IMG/VR virus record: IMGVR_UViG_3300020470_000104
Coordinates: 1-33,484 of that record
DNA from: a virus
Reading direction: 5' to 3' (one strand)
DNA: 33,484 nucleotides
Positions 30,812-33,484 of this stretch are shown here, piece after piece (position 1 is the stretch's first letter; each line of letters opens with the position of its first letter). The translations under genes and the position numbers were made by a program. The notes under the pieces are model-generated. The model was not told the origin of the DNA, ran no database searches, and saw only the letters and a program-made list of their open reading frames with translations.

Positions 30812-31117
30812 ATGACACCTCTTTCAATTCTCACAGCACACCGTCAACTAGATGACTTTGTTGACTATGTTGACTCATTCTATGGTCAGAATGACCCACT
30901 ATACCCACTATACTACGAAGGGCAACCACTAACTAAGGAAGATATTAGACACGCAGCGATTGTTTACTTAGATAGATGCCAAGATGAAGATTTTGAAAAT
31001 TGCACTTGGGGTGATGGTGATTCTCTAGACAGAGAGAGAGTAAGGGATATTTTGACAGATAAGTTTAATTACTCTTATTCTGTTTTAACATCATTCAATA
31101 AGGGGAATTGGTCATAA
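30812..31117 (+). CDS. Unknown acidic protein of 101 residues
   Basis: The protein is rich in Asp, Tyr and Leu (DDFVDYVDSFYGQNDPLYPL) and has a helical segment at LTKEDIRHAAIVYLDRC. No family recognised. Start supported by AAGGA and cassette copy 6; its stop shares a base with the next start. Confidence 0.6.
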   Translation: MTPLSILTAHRQLDDFVDYVDSFYGQNDPLYPLYYEGQPLTKEDIRHAAIVYLDRCQDEDFENCTWGDGDSLDRERVRDILTDKFNYSYSVLTSFNKGNWS

Positions 31118-31260
31118 TGTGCAGACCTTGGGATAAATCACGCTTCACAGAGTATAATGACTTAATCAAACAGTCAAAGAAATTTGAAGTAATTGAAGAT
31201 AGTGACTATAAAGTCACTATCGATTATGAAAACTTAACAACTACATTTGAGGTAAAGTAA
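31117..31260 (+). CDS. Micro-protein of 47 residues
   Basis: The frame begins MCRPWDKSRFTEYNDLIKQS and continues with alternating charged and hydrophobic residues (YKVTIDYENLTTTFEV), suggesting a beta hairpin. It overlaps the preceding stop by one base, and the next gene follows with no gap. Confidence 0.5.
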   Translation: MCRPWDKSRFTEYNDLIKQSKKFEVIEDSDYKVTIDYENLTTTFEVK

Positions 31261-31461
31261 ATGCCAATTATTGAAGAATTCACTAGAGAAGAGTATCAAC
31301 TCTTATATGACTCATTCAAAAATTATAGAGTTTATATGAGTGATGAGCAAGAAGTCTTAAGCGAGAAAATTCTTGATAAAGTCTTTTATCCATCTTTCGA
31401 TAAGTCAAAAAATTCTTATATACAAGAATTTTTCGATAAGGAGAAAAATACAAATGTCTAG
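31261..31461 (+). CDS. Small protein of 66 residues, unknown
   Basis: The protein is helical and charged (EEFTREEYQLLYDSFKNY). Its 3' half contains a 10-bp hairpin (31408-31417 with 31424-31433) flanked by direct repeats of TTTCGATAAG. It overlaps the next gene by 8 bases. Confidence 0.55.
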   Translation: MPIIEEFTREEYQLLYDSFKNYRVYMSDEQEVLSEKILDKVFYPSFDKSKNSYIQEFFDKEKNTNV

Positions 31462-31663
31462 ACAGTATCACACAGTAACACATATTGGTGTGGGTGATAG
31501 TGTAGAATATCAAAATACACCTTACTTAGTTTATATTAATTATATAAAAGGTGAGACTGATAAGACTGGATACACACCAAAAACGAATCGCACTATTCTC
31601 ATTGATGAGACTGGGAAGCAAGTAACGTGTCACAATTACAAACAACTCAGGAGACTAGATTAA
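31454..31663 (+). CDS. Small beta-rich protein, possibly SH3-like
   Basis: Read from ATG 31454, the 69 residues begin MSRQYHTVTHIGVGDSVEYQ and continue YLVYINYIKG and RTILIDETGKQVTC. The 'V-G-D-x-V-x-Y ... Y-L-V-x-I' pattern suggests a small SH3-like barrel. No family is firmly recognised. Confidence 0.5.
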   Translation: MSRQYHTVTHIGVGDSVEYQNTPYLVYINYIKGETDKTGYTPKTNRTILIDETGKQVTCHNYKQLRRLD

Positions 31664-31858
31664 ATGAAGTGGCAACAGTCAATAGAATTAAAAGGTTATA
31701 TCAACCTATGGGAAGTAATACCAGAGGATAAACATTCAAAACTTGCTAACCTGATATGGGAAGCACTTGATGATGAGGGGATTACATTAACACAAGATGC
31801 AGAATTAAACATTAGGGTGTATGACAGTTATAATAGTGTCACACACTTTGACCAGTAG
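31664..31858 (+). CDS. Small protein of 64 residues, unknown
   Basis: It starts directly after the preceding stop. The first 50 residues look like a normal small protein (INLWEVIPEDKHSKLANLIW). The last dozen (YDSYNSVTHFDQ) are encoded by the hairpin and adjoining bases of cassette copy 7. Confidence 0.55.
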   Translation: MKWQQSIELKGYINLWEVIPEDKHSKLANLIWEALDDEGITLTQDAELNIRVYDSYNSVTHFDQ

Positions 31859-31904
31859 CATGAAAAATATGTAATACTAATAATATACAAATCAATTAAA
31901 CATC
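31822..31904 (+). promoter_or_regulatory. Repeated hairpin-promoter cassette, copy 7
   Basis: TGACA (31822-31826) and TGTCA (31837-31841) lie inside the end of the upstream gene. CCAGTAGCAT follows, then TAATAC/AATACT and AATAAT (at 17 bases from the TAGCAT). The spacing to the first -10-like hexamer is 10-11 bases. Confidence 0.7.
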
Positions 31905-32321
31905 ATGGACAGATTTCAAAAGAGAATCATCAAAGCAATCAACCACAGAGAAAGTTGCAGTTTAAGAAACAACACTATGATGCATAACTCACATGATACA
32001 GGCAACGAGTTTACTGGCAAGTTATTTGTAAATGACCAAGAAATTGCAACCATTTACTACACACACGCATGGCACGATTCTAGCAGAAATTTACATGGTG
32101 GCACATTACTCTATAGTGACTTTGACCATAAAGGAAAAGAGGACTATGCATATATCAGAGCGATAGAAAACGATAAATGGGAGATAGATGAAATCTCATT
32201 TAACGAAACAGCGATTAATAGAGTATTGGGAAGCAATGCAGTAAGATACCGTAATCTCTTAACTAAGCACTTTGGAGGGCAAGGTGTCAAGATTAAAAAC
32301 GTAAAATATGTGACAGTTTAA
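31905..32321 (+). CDS. Unknown basic protein of 138 residues
   Basis: The protein begins MDRFQKRIIKAINHRESCSL and is rich in His, Asn and Arg in its first half (NNTMMHNSHDTGNEF). A beta-rich middle part (GKLFVNDQEIATIYYTHAW) and a charged C-terminus follow. No family recognised. It is a one-gene unit between two cassettes; the final Val and stop lie in the next hairpin. Confidence 0.6.
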   Translation: MDRFQKRIIKAINHRESCSLRNNTMMHNSHDTGNEFTGKLFVNDQEIATIYYTHAWHDSSRNLHGGTLLYSDFDHKGKEDYAYIRAIENDKWEIDEISFNETAINRVLGSNAVRYRNLLTKHFGGQGVKIKNVKYVTV

Positions 32322-32388
32322 TTACTGTCACACTACTTTCCCAGTAGCATCAAATCCACACTATAATAAGAGTAATTAAACAAACATC
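32309..32388 (+). promoter_or_regulatory. Repeated hairpin-promoter cassette, copy 8
   Basis: TGTGACAGT (32309-32317) and ACTGTCACA (32324-32332) form a 9-bp stem whose loop contains the upstream stop codon. CCAGTAGCAT follows, and TATAAT (32362-32367) lies 11 bases after GCAT. The downstream AATAAT of other copies is replaced by AAGAGT, so the upstream hexamer is the better -10 here. Confidence 0.8.
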
Positions 32389-32583
32389 ATGGATTACAAA
32401 AAAGGTCAATGCATTGAAATCACCAACTCACAATATGAGTATCTCTACGACTTGGTGATGACAGCATACGAATTAGATTTCCCACAGCAAAAGGGGTGGG
32501 ATATGCAAACTTTCGATAATCTCGTTGATAATGTATGTCAAGCAAAAGAGACATACCTATCAAACACAGTAAGGGGAGTGTAA
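32389..32583 (+). CDS. Small protein of 64 residues, unknown
   Basis: The protein begins MDYKKGQCIEITNSQYEYLY and ends with a helical segment (DNLVDNVCQAKETYLSN). It is headed by cassette copy 8 and followed after 4 bases by the next gene. Unknown function. Confidence 0.55.
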   Translation: MDYKKGQCIEITNSQYEYLYDLVMTAYELDFPQQKGWDMQTFDNLVDNVCQAKETYLSNTVRGV

Positions 32584-32587
32584 GACA

Positions 32588-32749
32588 ATGGAAGCATATG
32601 AAATCATTTTTGAGGATTTAGTCTCACAACTACAGGAAGCAGGATTTGAAATTAATGAAAATGCTCTATATGTATGCAACATTAGGGCAACTCAAATTGC
32701 ATGGGGTGAGTATAGGGAGAGAGCAAACCAAGTTTATCAGGGAGCATAA
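32588..32749 (+). CDS. Micro-protein of 53 residues
   Basis: The frame begins MEAYEIIFEDLVSQLQEAGF and is helical and acidic. The stop overlaps the next start by one base (TAATG), which supports translation of both. Confidence 0.5.
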   Translation: MEAYEIIFEDLVSQLQEAGFEINENALYVCNIRATQIAWGEYRERANQVYQGA

Positions 32750-32901
32750 TGACAATTAAGGAAGAGATTTTCGACCAAATCGAAGAGTTGAATTGCAGTC
32801 TCAGAGAATTAACTGATTATGAGTTAGTTGACTGTAGGCAAGCATTAATCAACAGAACTAACATACTTATGGGATTAATGGAAGAATTGGGTGACAGTTA
32901 G
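32749..32901 (+). CDS. Micro-protein of 50 residues
   Basis: The frame begins MTIKEEIFDQIEELNCSLRE and is helical and Leu-rich throughout, ending MEELGDS. The last codons and TAG stop are part of the left arm and loop of cassette copy 9. Confidence 0.5.
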   Translation: MTIKEEIFDQIEELNCSLRELTDYELVDCRQALINRTNILMGLMEELGDS

Positions 32902-32976
32902 ATTACTGTCACACACTTTCCCCAGTTGCATGAAATCTCATGTATTATAATAATATAAATCAAATAACTAAGAAAC
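32891..32976 (+). promoter_or_regulatory. Repeated hairpin-promoter cassette, copy 9
   Basis: GTGACAGT (32891-32898) and ACTGTCAC (32905-32912) form an 8-bp stem. CCAGTTGCATGA with the CATGA/TCATG inverted repeat follows, identical to copies 3 and 5, then TATTAT (32943-32948) and AATAAT. Confidence 0.8.
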
Positions 32977-33198
32977 ATGAAAAAAGTCAATCCAAACAAA
33001 ACTTACAATTTGACATTTGTAAAGGGGAGACCATCAACTCTAGTGAAGGGTAGAGTAATTAATAACTGTATTGAAAAGGCATGGAGCGATTTGTATTTTG
33101 GTGTAGATACAGCAACCATTGACCCAGTTGAAGCAGAGGAAAAAATGCAAGTGGAGACACTTAAGCATATTTACAGATATGTGCAAGCACATCTATAA
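32977..33198 (+). CDS. Small basic protein of unknown function
   Basis: This protein of 73 residues begins MKKVNPNKTYNLTFVKGRPS. The N-terminal half is basic; the C-terminal half is helical (EEKMQVETLKHIYRYVQAHL). It is a single-gene unit between cassettes 9 and 10. Unknown function. Confidence 0.6.
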   Translation: MKKVNPNKTYNLTFVKGRPSTLVKGRVINNCIEKAWSDLYFGVDTATIDPVEAEEKMQVETLKHIYRYVQAHL

Positions 33199-33210
33199 GT
33201 CAACCATAAG

Positions 33211-33297
33211 TGTGACAGTAATAATATTGTCACACATTTTCTCCAGTAGCGTAAATTAATCGCTATTATAATAATATAAATCAATTACTTCAAAATC
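33211..33297 (+). promoter_or_regulatory. Repeated hairpin-promoter cassette, copy 10
   Basis: TGTGACA (33211-33217) and TGTCACA (33228-33234) form a 7-bp stem. CCAGTAGCGT follows; AGCG/CGCT make an inverted repeat, replacing CATGA/TCATG. TATTAT (33264-33269) is 11 bases after GCGT, then AATAAT. Unlike most copies, it lies fully outside the upstream gene. Confidence 0.78.
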
Positions 33298-33484
33298 ATG
33301 TTTGATTACAAAATCGTTGCTTACAACAAACTAGGTCAAGTCCAAGAGACAGAAAACCTTTATTGCTCACCTGATGAAATTGATGATGTAATGTTTACAT
33401 TATCAGAGCAACATGGATATGCGGAAGCATATGACACAATGGATACTCATATGGGTGAGTATGGTGTAAGACCTAAGTCTCTTG
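33298..33484 (+). CDS. Unknown protein, truncated by window end
   Basis: The frame begins MFDYKIVAYNKLGQVQETEN and is open to the last base (62 codons visible). It is acidic, with a possible beta-strand start and a helical middle (SPDEIDDVMFTLSEQH). No family recognised. It is headed by cassette copy 10. Confidence 0.5.
   Translation, partial: MFDYKIVAYNKLGQVQETENLYCSPDEIDDVMFTLSEQHGYAEAYDTMDTHMGEYGVRPKSL

Noticed and set aside
28202-33297. Regularly recurring similar elements, considered as a CRISPR array
   Set aside because: Spacing is 600-1700 bases with genes between copies, the copies are not identical short repeats and no cas genes are present; they behave as promoter cassettes.

Overview
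The window looks like part of the genome of a T4-like marine myovirus, most probably a cyanomyovirus infecting Prochlorococcus or Synechococcus. The evidence is: a gp5-like baseplate spike; long tail-fibre genes with T4-type late promoter boxes (NATAAATA); a TalC transaldolase, a classic cyanophage metabolic gene; a flavin-dependent halogenase of the type known from cyanophage; many 2-oxoglutarate/Fe(II) oxygenase-like genes; and AT-rich DNA with overlapping genes, all on the + strand. No tRNA gene, photosynthesis gene, integrase or insertion sequence was seen.

Layout. (1) 1-4565: the 3' part of the baseplate spike gene, a small Phd-like antitoxin, two 2OG-Fe(II) oxygenase-like proteins, talC and a cupin/JmjC-like protein, mostly overlapping by a few bases. 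(2) 4572-15974: the late tail-fibre module. It has three large structural proteins, a fibre with a jelly-roll-like C-terminus, a small XkdW-like protein, three tandem glycine-rich fibre-tip proteins that are close paralogues, and a second small accessory protein. Late promoter boxes precede several of these genes and often contain the upstream stop codon. (3) 15952-22816: a perfect sigma70 promoter and an intrinsic terminator lie directly before a halogenase operon. The operon holds a halogenase, a DUF6065-like protein, a coiled-coil protein, four 2OG-Fe(II) oxygenase-like proteins, one JmjC/cupin protein and three small proteins. (4) 22886-26886: a probable restriction endonuclease and DNA methyltransferase pair, a zinc-ribbon protein, another 2OG oxygenase, a candidate structured RNA with its own promoter, and a cluster of very small genes including two single-pass membrane proteins. 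(5) 26965-33484: an SF2 helicase followed by many small, mostly acidic genes of unknown function. They are arranged in short operons, each headed by a copy of a repeated hairpin-plus-promoter cassette.

How it may work together. The early and middle genes (halogenase, oxygenases, restriction-modification pair, small proteins) appear to be read from host-type sigma70 promoters, and the tail genes from late promoters. Nine probable 2OG/cupin-fold enzymes flank the fibre genes on both sides, and six of them lie downstream of the fibre module with the halogenase. This suggests a phage-encoded small-molecule, peptide or protein modification pathway, but no substrate can be named from sequence. The features most worth follow-up are the halogenase-oxygenase cluster, the repeated promoter cassette, the structured RNA at 26019-26157, the promoter-terminator leader at 15952-16029, the triplicated fibre tips and the phage-borne restriction-modification pair.
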